From Hydrogenophaga sp. (GTDB lineage: Bacteria > Pseudomonadota > Gammaproteobacteria > Burkholderiales > Burkholderiaceae_C), in NCBI RefSeq assembly GCF_011772445.1, contig NZ_WVZN01000023.1:1-37793 (forward strand): a DNA stretch of 37,793 nucleotides. Direction: 5' to 3'. Made by a program: the position numbers and the translations under genes. The notes under the pieces are model-generated. The model was not told the origin of the DNA, searched no databases, and worked only from the letters and a program-made list of their open reading frames with translations. Within the stretch, counting starts at the first letter, position 1; each line of letters starts with the position of its first letter. This document shows positions 1-6,784 of this stretch, piece after piece.

Positions 1-62
1 TGAAGCGTGGTAACTCCAGTCTCCCAGACCCTTCCGGGTGAACAACCTATTGAGACATCACA
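1..62 (-). mobile_element. Terminal end of an IS481-family insertion sequence (rest lies left of the window)
   Basis: Read on the minus strand from base 62 leftward, the sequence starts TGTGATGTCTCAATAGGTTG. This closely follows the terminal inverted repeat of Bordetella IS481 as I remember it (TGTGAAGATTCAATAGGTTG), and similarity continues inward through a GAGACTGGA-like stretch. The element runs off the left edge, so no transposase is visible. If this is the left end, as the inward similarity suggests, the transposase would be read leftward on the minus strand. The 6-base sequence just outside (63-68) fits the family's target preference. The family is recognised from memory; an alignment to ISfinder would settle it. 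Confidence 0.72.
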
Positions 63-68
63 GCTAGC
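63..68. repeat. Candidate IS481 target-site duplication (GCTAGC)
   Basis: GCTAGC directly abuts the IS end. IS481 inserts at a 6-base NCTAGN target and duplicates it, and this sequence fits exactly. The partner copy would lie at the far end of the element, outside the window. The insertion sits 5 bases past the stop codon of the helix-turn-helix gene and leaves it intact. Confidence 0.6.
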
Positions 69-73
69 CCACC

Positions 74-571
74 CTATTTGCTCAGCAGCGCTTCGATTGA
101 CACATCGAGCGCCGCCGCGAGCCGCGCCAACGTATGCAGCGACGGGTTGCGCGCCTGGCGTTCGATGTGCGCAATGACGGCCCTGCTGACACCTGATTGC
201 TGAGCCAACTTGTCCTGGGACAGCATCAATCTCTTCCGAGCCGCGACGAGGTTCTGCGCGACGACCGCCTCAATGAAGACCTCGGGCCCCTGTCGCGCGA
301 CAGGCCGCTTCCCAAACAACGAGCCCGCCTGGACTCCCAGCGCCTGTGCCAACTTCTCGACGGTGCTCAACGACGGATTCGAGCGCCCCTTCTCCAGGTA
401 CAGCAGCATCCGCTCGCTGACATGCGCTTGGTCTGCCAAGGCACGCATGCTCCATTCACCCGTTGTGCGCAGAGCAGTGAGGTTGCGAGCCAGATTGAGC
501 GAATACGAAGGGTCAGGTGCAAGGTCGGACACCCGAAAAGTGTTGACGACCTCTCCAAAGTGACGCCGCAA
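74..571 (-). CDS. Tandem helix-turn-helix (XRE/Cro-CI) transcriptional regulator
   Basis: A 165-residue protein made of two complete Cro/CI-type DNA-binding domains, roughly residues 26-87 and 107-163. Each shows the family pattern of a recognition-helix segment (HVSERMLLYLEKG and GVSRAVIAHIERQ) followed by NPSL..L.KLA.AL. No other domain is present, so it looks like a repressor that binds as a built-in pseudo-dimer. The frame opens with TTG at 571, which has no clear ribosome site and overlaps the direct repeats at 566-589. GTG at 532 is an alternative start that would remove 13 residues and leave both domains whole. It diverges from the orphan gene at 626, and the 54-base gap plus shared repeats suggest it controls both. 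An IS481 end lies just past its stop codon. Confidence 0.85.
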   Translation of the reverse strand: MRRHFGEVVNTFRVSDLAPDPSYSLNLARNLTALRTTGEWSMRALADQAHVSERMLLYLEKGRSNPSLSTVEKLAQALGVQAGSLFGKRPVARQGPEVFIEAVVAQNLVAARKRLMLSQDKLAQQSGVSRAVIAHIERQARNPSLHTLARLAAALDVSIEALLSK

Positions 572-589
572 TATCAGTCACCGCAATAT
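566..589. promoter_or_regulatory. Direct repeats, probable operator of the tandem-HTH regulator
   Basis: CCGCAATAT occurs at 566-574 and again at 581-589, starts 15 bases apart, across the divergent promoter region. Two equal half-sites in direct orientation suit a protein with two HTH domains in one chain. A GGCA-CAAT-TGCC dyad follows at 592-603. Binding is inferred from position only. Confidence 0.4.
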
Positions 590-625
590 TGGGCACAATT
601 GCCTCCTTTCACAGGGAGTAAGTAC

Positions 626-1093
626 GTGTTCATCACCGCCCCCGGCCTCGTTCAGCATCTCCATCCCTCCAAGGTCGCCCCGCACCAGACCCACTGGCCC
701 GCCATCACGCTCGCGCTGGAGCGGCCTTGGTACCTGCTCGTCCATCAGGTGTCCTTCAACGGCAAGAAGGTCTCGCAGACCTCGCTTGTGGCCTGGGACC
801 ACACGTTGCTGGACCTGCTGGCCCAGATCCCCGTGGCGGATCTCAGCGGCATCGGGCGCCTGCACCGGCGCCGCGACACCGGCCCGAGCTGGGCCCTGGA
901 GTGGATAGGCGCGCTGTGGGCGCCAGCGCCGTGCGAGTCTGCTGCCCTGGGCCCCTTGCTGTTCCAACTGGGCCAGGACCCGCAATTGCGCAACACCGAC
1001 CTGTTGCCCGTGGCCGAGGCCCCAGGCCGGCGTCTGCTGTACGAGGCCTCGTCGAGAAGGACTACGGATTCAAGAAAAAGCCCGCCACCGTAA
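626..1093 (+). CDS. Hypothetical protein divergent from the tandem-HTH regulator
   Basis: A 155-residue frame opening with GTG at 626, with an AGGGAG ribosome site 8 bases upstream (612-617). Codons are strongly G/C-ending until about base 1050, which supports real coding. The last 15 or so codons lose this bias, and the TAA lies inside a terminator hairpin of the opposite strand, so the tail may be eroded or frameshifted. I recognise no family. The protein is rich in Trp and Leu and has no obvious signal peptide or membrane segment. Its only link to function is the shared promoter with the HTH gene, an arrangement common to toxin-antitoxin or autoregulated pairs. It does not show HipA kinase motifs. 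Confidence 0.55.
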   Translation: MFITAPGLVQHLHPSKVAPHQTHWPAITLALERPWYLLVHQVSFNGKKVSQTSLVAWDHTLLDLLAQIPVADLSGIGRLHRRRDTGPSWALEWIGALWAPAPCESAALGPLLFQLGQDPQLRNTDLLPVAEAPGRRLLYEASSRRTTDSRKSPPP

Positions 1094-1105
1094 CGGCGAG
1101 CGGGC
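1074..1105 (-). terminator. Rho-independent terminator, minus strand
   Basis: GCGGGC (1100-1105) pairs with GCCCGC (1080-1085), and an inner CCGT/ACGG stem (1088-1096) extends the hairpin. On the minus strand it is followed by TTTTT (1079-1075). It would end transcripts coming from the LysR gene or from the LexA-box promoter region at 1187-1206. On the plus strand there is no T run. Confidence 0.7.
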
Positions 1106-1186
1106 CAAAGCTGTCGAGCGCCAAGAAGCCAACAACAGCAACTGCTGGGTGCCAGACACCGCGTGGCATCTGGCTTGGCGCCATTG
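1075..1186 (-). ncRNA. Candidate SOS-controlled structured small RNA (about 105-110 nt)
   Basis: On the minus strand, directly after the LexA box, the sequence can fold into a closed junction. An outer 8-bp stem joins 1174-1181 with 1118-1125 (GCGCCAAG/CTTGGCGC). Inside it are a hairpin pairing 1169-1173 with 1152-1156, extended by CAC/GTG, and a second hairpin pairing 1144-1147 with 1136-1139 around AGTT. A terminator follows. A 40-codon hydrophobic frame (ATG at 1184, stop at 1062-1064) overlaps it, but its stop lies beyond the terminator T run. A structured RNA therefore fits better than a peptide. It could instead be the 3' UTR of the LysR mRNA. No known RNA family is recognised. Confidence 0.35.
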
Positions 1187-1206
1187 TACTGTACACATGT
1201 ACAGTG
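1187..1206 (-). promoter_or_regulatory. LexA (SOS) box
   Basis: The site contains CTG (1189-1191), ten bases, then CAG (1202-1204), with perfect dyad arms ACTGTACA and TGTACAGT around CA. It matches the proteobacterial LexA consensus TACTG-N8-CAGTA at nearly every position. No protein gene begins next to it. On the plus strand the next gene is convergent, and on the minus strand only the folded segment and terminator follow. It overlaps a possible -10 (TACAGT or TACAAT on the minus strand), but I see no good -35. Confidence 0.6.
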
Positions 1207-1230
1207 TTTGGCCGCCCTGGCTGAATCCAG

Positions 1231-2115
1231 CTAACCCAACTGCGCCGACAAGAAATCCAGCACCGCGCGCACCGACGGCAGCAGGCTTCGGCGGTGCGGC
1301 ACCAGTGCGGTGGTGGTGACGCGACCCGCCGTCCAATGGGGCAGCACACGCACCAGTTCGCCGCGCGCCACATGGTGCTGGCAGATGGTTTCGGGCAGGC
1401 AGACGATGCCCAGGCCGGCCGTGGCCGCGTGCAGCAGCGCTACGGACTCGTTGGCCACCAGGCGCGGCCGCGGTTCGATGGTCTGCACGGTGTCGCCCTT
1501 GTCCTTGCTCAAGGTCCAGCGCGTGGCGTCCGCCGCGGTGAGTAGCCCATGGTGCGCCGCCAGATCGGCCGGCTGGCGCGGCACGCCGTGCTCCCGCAGG
1601 TAGGCCGGGGCCGCGACGAGCATCACGGGCTCCACCATGAGCGTGCGCTGCACCAGGCCCGAGTCCGGCAAGGGGGCGAAGTGGCTGCGCAGCGCGATGT
1701 CGTAGCCCTCCTGCACCAGGTCCACGAAGCGGTCGCTGGCGTGCAGTTGCAGTTGCAGGCGGGGCCAGGTGCGGGCCAGCGCGGGCAGATGGGGTGCGAG
1801 CTGGAACTGCACCACGGGCACGGCGGCGGTGAGCCGCACGGTGCCGCTGGGTTCGGCCAGGCGTGACTGCACCACCTGCTGTGCGCTCTCCACCTCCACC
1901 AGCGCGGCGCGCGCGTGTTGGTAGAAGTCGTGCCCGGTGTCGGTGAGGCGAAAGCTGCGCGAGCTGCGCTCGATGAGGCGCACGCCGAGGCTGGCTTCCA
2001 GCGCGGCCACGCGCTTGCTGAGGGTGGATTTGGGCACCGAGAAGCGCCGGGCCGCCGGTGCGAAGCCGCCGCTTTCCACGGCCTGGGCGAACAGGGTGAG
2101 GTCGTTCAGGTTCAT
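1231..2115 (-). CDS. LysR-family transcriptional regulator
   Basis: A 294-residue protein of normal LysR length. The N-terminal winged HTH (about residues 1-60) shows the family pattern: FAQAVESGGFAPAA, then SKRVAALEASLGVRLIER, then LTDTGHDFY. The rest is a periplasmic-binding-protein-like effector domain. The start is ATG at 2115, which begins MNLNDLTLF as is usual for the family; upstream in-frame codons to 2187 are low-quality and cover the operator. It diverges from the glutathione S-transferase gene at 2226 and most likely controls that gene and itself. The inducer cannot be told from sequence. The subgroup resembles the one acting on dehydrogenases, quinone reductases and GSTs. Confidence 0.93.
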   Translation of the reverse strand: MNLNDLTLFAQAVESGGFAPAARRFSVPKSTLSKRVAALEASLGVRLIERSSRSFRLTDTGHDFYQHARAALVEVESAQQVVQSRLAEPSGTVRLTAAVPVVQFQLAPHLPALARTWPRLQLQLHASDRFVDLVQEGYDIALRSHFAPLPDSGLVQRTLMVEPVMLVAAPAYLREHGVPRQPADLAAHHGLLTAADATRWTLSKDKGDTVQTIEPRPRLVANESVALLHAATAGLGIVCLPETICQHHVARGELVRVLPHWTAGRVTTTALVPHRRSLLPSVRAVLDFLSAQLG

Positions 2116-2119
2116 GCGG

Positions 2120-2180
2120 CCATTGTCCACGGGTGTGGACTTTGCGTTGCCTTTTGCCCGTCTAGGCAGCCATCGTCCAC
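2120..2180. promoter_or_regulatory. Probable LysR operator between the regulator and GST genes
   Basis: An 11-base word, CCAT(T/C)GTCCAC, occurs at 2120-2130 and 2170-2180, about five helical turns apart. The first copy is half of a dyad, GTCCAC-GGGT-GTGGAC (2125-2140), which lies 10 bases above the LysR start. LysR proteins typically bind one dyad near their own promoter plus a weaker activation half-site near the target promoter. This layout fits that pattern. Confidence 0.5.
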
Positions 2181-2225
2181 ACATCAAGAATGCGGTCCTT
2201 CGTCAACGCAACAGGAGCTGCAAGC

Positions 2226-2924
2226 ATGAAACCGATTCTTTTTTATGGCGTGCCCGAGGGCTGTTCGTTCGGCGCCATCGTGGCGCTGGAGTGGAGCGGC
2301 CTGCCTTACCAGTTGTGCCGGATCCAGATGCCCGAGGTGGTGAGCGGCGAGTCCTTCAAGCGCATCAACCCGGTGGGTGAAACCCCCTCACTGCGCACCG
2401 CCGATGGCCGTGTGGTGAGCCAGAGCCTGGCCATCCTTCACCACATCGGGGCGTCTTCCCCCGCCAGTGGCCTGGTGCCGGCCCAGGGCAGCGCGGCCTT
2501 CGACCGCTTCAACGAGGCGCTCGCCTTCCTGAACACCGATTTCTTCGAGTCGTTTTCACCGCTGTGGTACGCGATGGAGCATGGTGTGCAGGGCGAGGCC
2601 TTGCGCGCGGTGACGGCCATGGGGCACCACAAGGTGCGGCGCGCGCACGCCGCGCTGGAAGGCTTGCTGGATGGCCGCGAGTGGCTGGTGGGCGATCGCC
2701 GCAGCGCGGCGGATGCCTACCTGATGGGCATCGCGCGCTGGAACGATTTCCACCAGGTGCTGGACCGGCGCGAGTACCCCGCGCTGCACGCCTTGTGCGA
2801 GCGCCTGCGGGCCGACCCGGCGGTGCGTTTCGCGCACGGGGTGGAGCACGGCGAAGCGGTGCGCAGCACCGGGGCGTTTGCGGGCCACGTCGAGCTGGAT
2901 GAGGTGTTGGCCACCACCGCATGA
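2226..2924 (+). CDS. Glutathione S-transferase family protein
   Basis: A 232-residue cytosolic GST. The N-terminal thioredoxin-like domain covers about residues 1-80, with the active-site region near YGVPEGCSFGA, the cis-proline segment (GETPSL) and the glutathione gamma-glutamyl contact (SQSLAIL). The all-helical C-terminal domain follows, with the N-capping motif region near LVGDRRSAADAYL. It should conjugate glutathione to electrophiles or act as a glutathione-dependent peroxidase or reductase; the substrate is unknown. ATG at 2226 is preceded by GGAG at 2214-2217. It is transcribed away from the LysR gene and ends 28 bases before a convergent gene. Expression is probably LysR-controlled. 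Confidence 0.92.
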   Translation: MKPILFYGVPEGCSFGAIVALEWSGLPYQLCRIQMPEVVSGESFKRINPVGETPSLRTADGRVVSQSLAILHHIGASSPASGLVPAQGSAAFDRFNEALAFLNTDFFESFSPLWYAMEHGVQGEALRAVTAMGHHKVRRAHAALEGLLDGREWLVGDRRSAADAYLMGIARWNDFHQVLDRREYPALHALCERLRADPAVRFAHGVEHGEAVRSTGAFAGHVELDEVLATTA

Positions 2925-2952
2925 GCGGTCCGCTGCGAGCGCCCTGCCCGCT

Positions 2953-5130
2953 CTAGGCACGGCCGATCGGCAAGCGTTGCACCCGCTGGCCGGTCAGCCG
3001 GAACCACGCGTTCACCACCGCCGGCATCAGCGGGGGCAGGGCCGGTTCTCCCACGCCGCCGGGCGCGGCCTCGCTCGGCACGATGTCGACCTCGATGCGC
3101 GGCATCTGGCTCAGGCGCAGCACCGGTTGGTCGTGGAAGTTGGAGGCCTGCGGCACGCCGCGGTCGATCTCCACGCCACCGTACAGCAAGGCCGACAGGC
3201 CATAGACGATGGAACTCTGCATTTGCGCGCGCACCTGCCGGGGGTTGATCACCGTGCCGCAGTCCACCGCGCAGCTCACGCGCTCCACAACGGGCAGGCC
3301 GTTCGCCTCGCGCACGTCGGTGGCAATGGCAACGATGGAGCCGAAGATCTCGACCATGGCGATCCCGCGGCCCACGCCGGTCGCGGGCGCCGCGTCCCAG
3401 CCATGCCGTTGCGCCGCGGTGTCCAGCACGCGCCGGTGGCGCGGCCGATCCGACAGCATGTCGCGGCGGAAGCGGTAAGGGTCTTGCCCCGCGAGGTCGG
3501 CCATCTCGTCGATGACGGCCTCGACCGGCAGACAGTTCTGGTTGCCCCCGGGCGTGCGCCAGAACCAGATGGGCACGCCGATGTCGTGCTCGACCCATTC
3601 GACGCGCAGATTCGGAATGCGGTACGGCGGCGCCAGGCATTCGGTGGCGTAGGTGTCCACGCCATTGGGTTTGCGCAGGAAGGCGAAGCCGGTCCACTTG
3701 GCGATGGAGGGCACGGCGATGCGCGCGCTCAGCATGGCCAGTCGGCCCTGCGCGTCCAGCCCGGCGCTCACGCGGATGCGGCTCATGGGGCGGTAGTAGC
3801 CGCTCTTCATGTCGTCTTCGCGCGTGTAGACGAGCTTGACCGGGCGGCCGGTGGCGCGTGCCACCTCGGCGGCGGGCTGCACGAAGTCGACCGTGCCGCG
3901 CCGGCCGAAGCCGCCGCCCAGCAGGGTGGTGTTGACCTTCACCTGCTCGGGCCGCAGACCCGCCACGGCGGCGACGGCGCGCTGGGTGGTGGTGGCGTTC
4001 TGGGTGCCGACCCAGACCTCGGCTTCGCCCGCTCGGATGTGCACGGTGCAGTTCAGCGGCTCCATGGGCGCCTGCGCGAGGAAGGGTTGGTCGAACTCAC
4101 GGGTGATGGTGCGCAGGCCCTCGGTGGCGCGCACGTCGCCGATGTTGTGGTCGACGATGCCCTCGCGATTCAGCGCTTCGACGTAGCCGCGACGCACGGC
4201 ATCGGCATCGAGCGCGGCCAGCGGGCTCTCGGTCCACTCGATCGTGAGCGCCTGACGCCCTTGCATCGCAGCCCACAGGTGGTCGGCCGCCACGGCCACG
4301 CCACCGTTGGAGAGTTCGACCACCTGGCGCACCCCGGGCTGGGCCAGGGCCGCGCGGCTGGCCACTGCGCGGGCGCGGGCGCCGAAGGCGGGTGGGAAGG
4401 CCACCACGGCGGTGAGCAGGCCGGGCAGTTTCACGTCCAGGCCGAAGGTGGCGCTGCCATTGGTCTTGGCCGGCGTGTCCAGTCGCGGCAAGGGCTTGCC
4501 GATGAGCTTGAACTCGGCCGCGCCCTTGAGCACCGGCGGCGCGGGCAGGGGCTCGCGGGCCGCGGCTTCGGCCATCTCGCCGTAGGTGGCGCGCAAGCCG
4601 CCAGGGCCCAGCAGCACGCTGTCGCGCGTGTGGATGCGCGCGGGGTCCACGTTCCAGCGTTGCGCGGCGGCGCTCACCAGCATGGCGCGCGCGGTGGCGC
4701 CGGACAGGCGCAGGCGCGTCCAGTTGGCGCGGATGGAGGTGGAGCCGCCGGTGTTGACCATGGGCACGTTCGGGTTGGCGTAGTCCAGGTGCACGGGCGC
4801 CTGCTGCACGCGCACGCGGCGCCAGTCGGCGTCGAGTTCGTCGGCCACGATCTGCGCGAAGCCGGTGTGCACGCCCTGCCCCATCTCGGCCTTGCCGCAC
4901 ATCACGGTGATCTGGCCATCGCGGCCGATGCGCACGTAGGCGGTGGGCGCGTGCTCGCCTTCGGGCAAGCCGCGCTGGTAATGCGGCAGCTCGCGGGCAT
5001 CGGCCTGCGCGAAGGCCTCGTGCGGCAGGCCGAAGCCCACCACGAGTCCGCCGCCCAGAGCCACGCCGGCCTGCAGGAAGCGTCGGCGCGTGGGCGCAGC
5101 CGGCGTGTCGTGTGCAGCAAGCGCGCTCAT
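2953..5130 (-). CDS. Molybdopterin-binding large subunit of a xanthine-dehydrogenase-family oxidoreductase (IorB-like, Tat-exported)
   Basis: A 725-residue protein close to the size of isoquinoline 1-oxidoreductase beta subunits. The N-terminus has a twin-arginine signal (TRRRFLQAG, then a hydrophobic stretch ending AFAQ), so the folded molybdoenzyme should be exported to the periplasm. Cofactor-binding segments are visible: [28 protein letters not shown], and near the C-terminus GGVGEPAL, which carries the catalytic Glu expected for this family. It would hydroxylate an aldehyde or N-heterocycle using water and pass electrons to the [2Fe-2S] partner; the substrate is unknown. ATG at 5130 overlaps the stop of the small subunit (ATGA). 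No cytochrome subunit or maturation gene lies nearby. Confidence 0.93.
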   Translation of the reverse strand: MSALAAHDTPAAPTRRRFLQAGVALGGGLVVGFGLPHEAFAQADARELPHYQRGLPEGEHAPTAYVRIGRDGQITVMCGKAEMGQGVHTGFAQIVADELDADWRRVRVQQAPVHLDYANPNVPMVNTGGSTSIRANWTRLRLSGATARAMLVSAAAQRWNVDPARIHTRDSVLLGPGGLRATYGEMAEAAAREPLPAPPVLKGAAEFKLIGKPLPRLDTPAKTNGSATFGLDVKLPGLLTAVVAFPPAFGARARAVASRAALAQPGVRQVVELSNGGVAVAADHLWAAMQGRQALTIEWTESPLAALDADAVRRGYVEALNREGIVDHNIGDVRATEGLRTITREFDQPFLAQAPMEPLNCTVHIRAGEAEVWVGTQNATTTQRAVAAVAGLRPEQVKVNTTLLGGGFGRRGTVDFVQPAAEVARATGRPVKLVYTREDDMKSGYYRPMSRIRVSAGLDAQGRLAMLSARIAVPSIAKWTGFAFLRKPNGVDTYATECLAPPYRIPNLRVEWVEHDIGVPIWFWRTPGGNQNCLPVEAVIDEMADLAGQDPYRFRRDMLSDRPRHRRVLDTAAQRHGWDAAPATGVGRGIAMVEIFGSIVAIATDVREANGLPVVERVSCAVDCGTVINPRQVRAQMQSSIVYGLSALLYGGVEIDRGVPQASNFHDQPVLRLSQMPRIEVDIVPSEAAPGGVGEPALPPLMPAVVNAWFRLTGQRVQRLPIGRA

Positions 5131-5588
5131 GACGCGCTCCCCGCGGCCTCGACGATGGCGGCCTGGATGCGCTCGTAGGTGCCGCAGCGGCAGATGTTGC
5201 CGTCCATGGCCTCGTGGATCTGCGCCACCGAGGGACGTGGCTCGCGCTGCAACAGGGCCACCGCGCTCATGATCTGCCCCGACTGGCAATAGCCGCACTG
5301 CGGCACGTCCTGCGCCACCCAGGCCGCCTGCACGCGCCGGCCCACGGGCGTGCGGCCGATGGCTTCGATGGTGACGACCTGTCGGCCCTCGACGCTGAAC
5401 AGCGGCGTCTGGCAGGAGCGCACGGCCTGGCCGTCCAGGTGCACGGTGCAGGCGCCGCAAAGGGCCAGCCCGCAACCGTACTTGGTGCCGGTCAGGCCCG
5501 CGAGGTCGCGCAGGGCCCACAGCAGGGGCATGTCGGGCGCGCCGTCGAGTGCGACGGCATGCTCGTTGAGGGTGAAGCGCGTGCTCAT
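5127..5588 (-). CDS. [2Fe-2S] small subunit of the xanthine-dehydrogenase-family oxidoreductase (IorA-like)
   Basis: A 153-residue two-cluster iron-sulfur protein. The plant-ferredoxin-like N-terminal domain has the ligands in [10 protein letters not shown] and a later Cys in VRSCQ. The C-terminal helical domain has CGYCQSGQ and ICRCGTY. It carries electrons from the molybdenum site of the large subunit. It has no signal peptide of its own, so it presumably crosses the membrane bound to the Tat-bearing partner. The gene overlaps both neighbours by ATGA: kelch stop with its start at 5588, and its stop with the large-subunit start. This points to one translationally coupled operon. Confidence 0.94.
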   Translation of the reverse strand: MSTRFTLNEHAVALDGAPDMPLLWALRDLAGLTGTKYGCGLALCGACTVHLDGQAVRSCQTPLFSVEGRQVVTIEAIGRTPVGRRVQAAWVAQDVPQCGYCQSGQIMSAVALLQREPRPSVAQIHEAMDGNICRCGTYERIQAAIVEAAGSAS

Positions 5589-6619
5589 GCCGCCCCCGCC
5601 CCCAGCACCAGCACCTCGTGCACCGCACTGGCGTGGTCGCCGCCCACGCGCGTGCCACCGCCGAAGACGTGGATGCGATCGCCCACCGTGGCGGCGCCCA
5701 GGCCGTGGCGCGGCGTGGGCAGGGGCGGCAGCGCGCGCCAGCGGTCGCTCGCGGGGTCGTACACCCAGGCGTCGGCAAAGACCTTCTGCTCGGGCACCCA
5801 TTGCTCGCCGCCAAAGACGTACAGCCGCCCACCATGCGCCGCCGCGGCCAGGCCGCCCTGCGCCTGGGGCATGGGCGCGCGCGTGGTCCAGCGGTCGCTG
5901 GCGGGGTCGTACACCTCCAGGTGCGGCACGTTCACCTGGCGCAGGGACCCGTCGGACTGCTTCAGTGCCTGGCGGCCGCCCACCACGTAGAGGCGGTTGT
6001 CGATGACGGCACTGGCCGCGCTGTTGCGCGCGGTGCGCGCGTCGGCGATGGCGGACCAGCGCCCGCTGGCGGGGTCGAACACCAGGCCACGCGCGGTGTC
6101 CACGTGCTGGTTGAAGTGGCGCGCGGCCTCGTGCTCGCGCACGCGCCCGCCCACCAGGTAGAGCCGGCCTGCGATGCCGGCGAACACGCCCTCGGCCGAG
6201 GCGTAGGGCAGCGGCACGCCATCGCTCCAGCGGTTGGCGGCGGGGTCGTACACATAGGTCGAGGCCTGGGCGCGCCAGTTGGGAAAGCCGCCGCTGAAGC
6301 CGCCGACGGCGTGGATCAGCCCACCGGCCGCGGCCAGCGCGATGTGGTGGCGCGCCTCCGGCAGCGTGGCCAGGCGCGTCCAGCGGTCCGTCGCGGGGTC
6401 GTAGGACTCGACGTGGGCGGAGTAGCCGGTGTTCGGGTTGAGCAGCCCGCCGGCCACGTAGATGCGGCCGTTCAGGACCTCGGGGTACAGCTCCTGGCGC
6501 GCCAGCGAGGGTGCGGCGGCGGTGCTCCAGCGCGGGGCGGTGGCCTGCGCCAGCGCGGCGCGCGTGAAGGGCAGCGCCGCCAGAGCGGCGGCGAGTCGGA
6601 AGGTGTCGCGTCGTTGCAT
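5585..6619 (-). CDS. Exported kelch-repeat beta-propeller protein
   Basis: A 344-residue protein with an N-terminal Tat-like signal (QRRDTF, hydrophobic stretch, then ALAQA) followed by six or so kelch blades. Each blade has the pattern of a hydrophobic strand, VGG or AGG, then YDPA.(D/N)RW; examples are [23 protein letters not shown] and [12 protein letters not shown]. Kelch propellers bind partners or carry an active site, so no reaction can be assigned. It is the first gene of the operon with the molybdo-iron-sulfur oxidoreductase and overlaps it by ATGA. A role as an accessory or electron-accepting subunit of that periplasmic enzyme is plausible. The ribosome site GAGGA lies just upstream of ATG 6619. 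Confidence 0.9.
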   Translation of the reverse strand: MQRRDTFRLAAALAALPFTRAALAQATAPRWSTAAAPSLARQELYPEVLNGRIYVAGGLLNPNTGYSAHVESYDPATDRWTRLATLPEARHHIALAAAGGLIHAVGGFSGGFPNWRAQASTYVYDPAANRWSDGVPLPYASAEGVFAGIAGRLYLVGGRVREHEAARHFNQHVDTARGLVFDPASGRWSAIADARTARNSAASAVIDNRLYVVGGRQALKQSDGSLRQVNVPHLEVYDPASDRWTTRAPMPQAQGGLAAAAHGGRLYVFGGEQWVPEQKVFADAWVYDPASDRWRALPPLPTPRHGLGAATVGDRIHVFGGGTRVGGDHASAVHEVLVLGAGAA

Positions 6620-6686
6620 GGTCGGTCCTCGTGCGTTGGGGTGGGACCGATGCTAGGCAAGCGAGCGCAATGAATCAGCCAGGCGC

Positions 6687-6707
6687 GACCGAACAGATTG
6701 ATCGGTC
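6687..6707. promoter_or_regulatory. Inverted repeat upstream of the kelch/oxidoreductase operon, possible repressor site
   Basis: GACCGA (6687-6692) and TCGGTC (6702-6707) form a 6-9-6 dyad about 70 bases upstream of the kelch start, in the 165-base gap between the two minus-strand operons. Its size and sequence are typical of TetR-family operators, but no TetR gene is in the window. I see no clear terminator for the methyltransferase operon in this gap. Confidence 0.3.
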
Positions 6708-6784
6708 AGCGCAAACAATCGCGCGGAACCTTCTCTGCGGCCCGCGCACGTTCATCGATTTCGCGTGCGTGCAACGGGCAAGCG

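Noticed and set aside
1062..1184. A 40-residue hydrophobic peptide frame just after the LexA box, recalling SOS toxins such as TisB
   Set aside because: The stop codon lies beyond the terminator T run and there is no ribosome site between box and ATG. It is kept only as an alternative to the small RNA.
2925..2952. Possible terminator between the convergent GST and oxidoreductase genes
   Set aside because: GAGCGG/CCGCTC can pair, but the loop is about 20 bases and no T run follows on either strand.
2878..5178. A 766-codon open frame on the plus strand opposite the oxidoreductase genes
   Set aside because: It is antisense to two well-recognised families, is low in complexity (His/Gly/Ala/Arg-rich) and has no motifs. 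High GC keeps antisense frames open.
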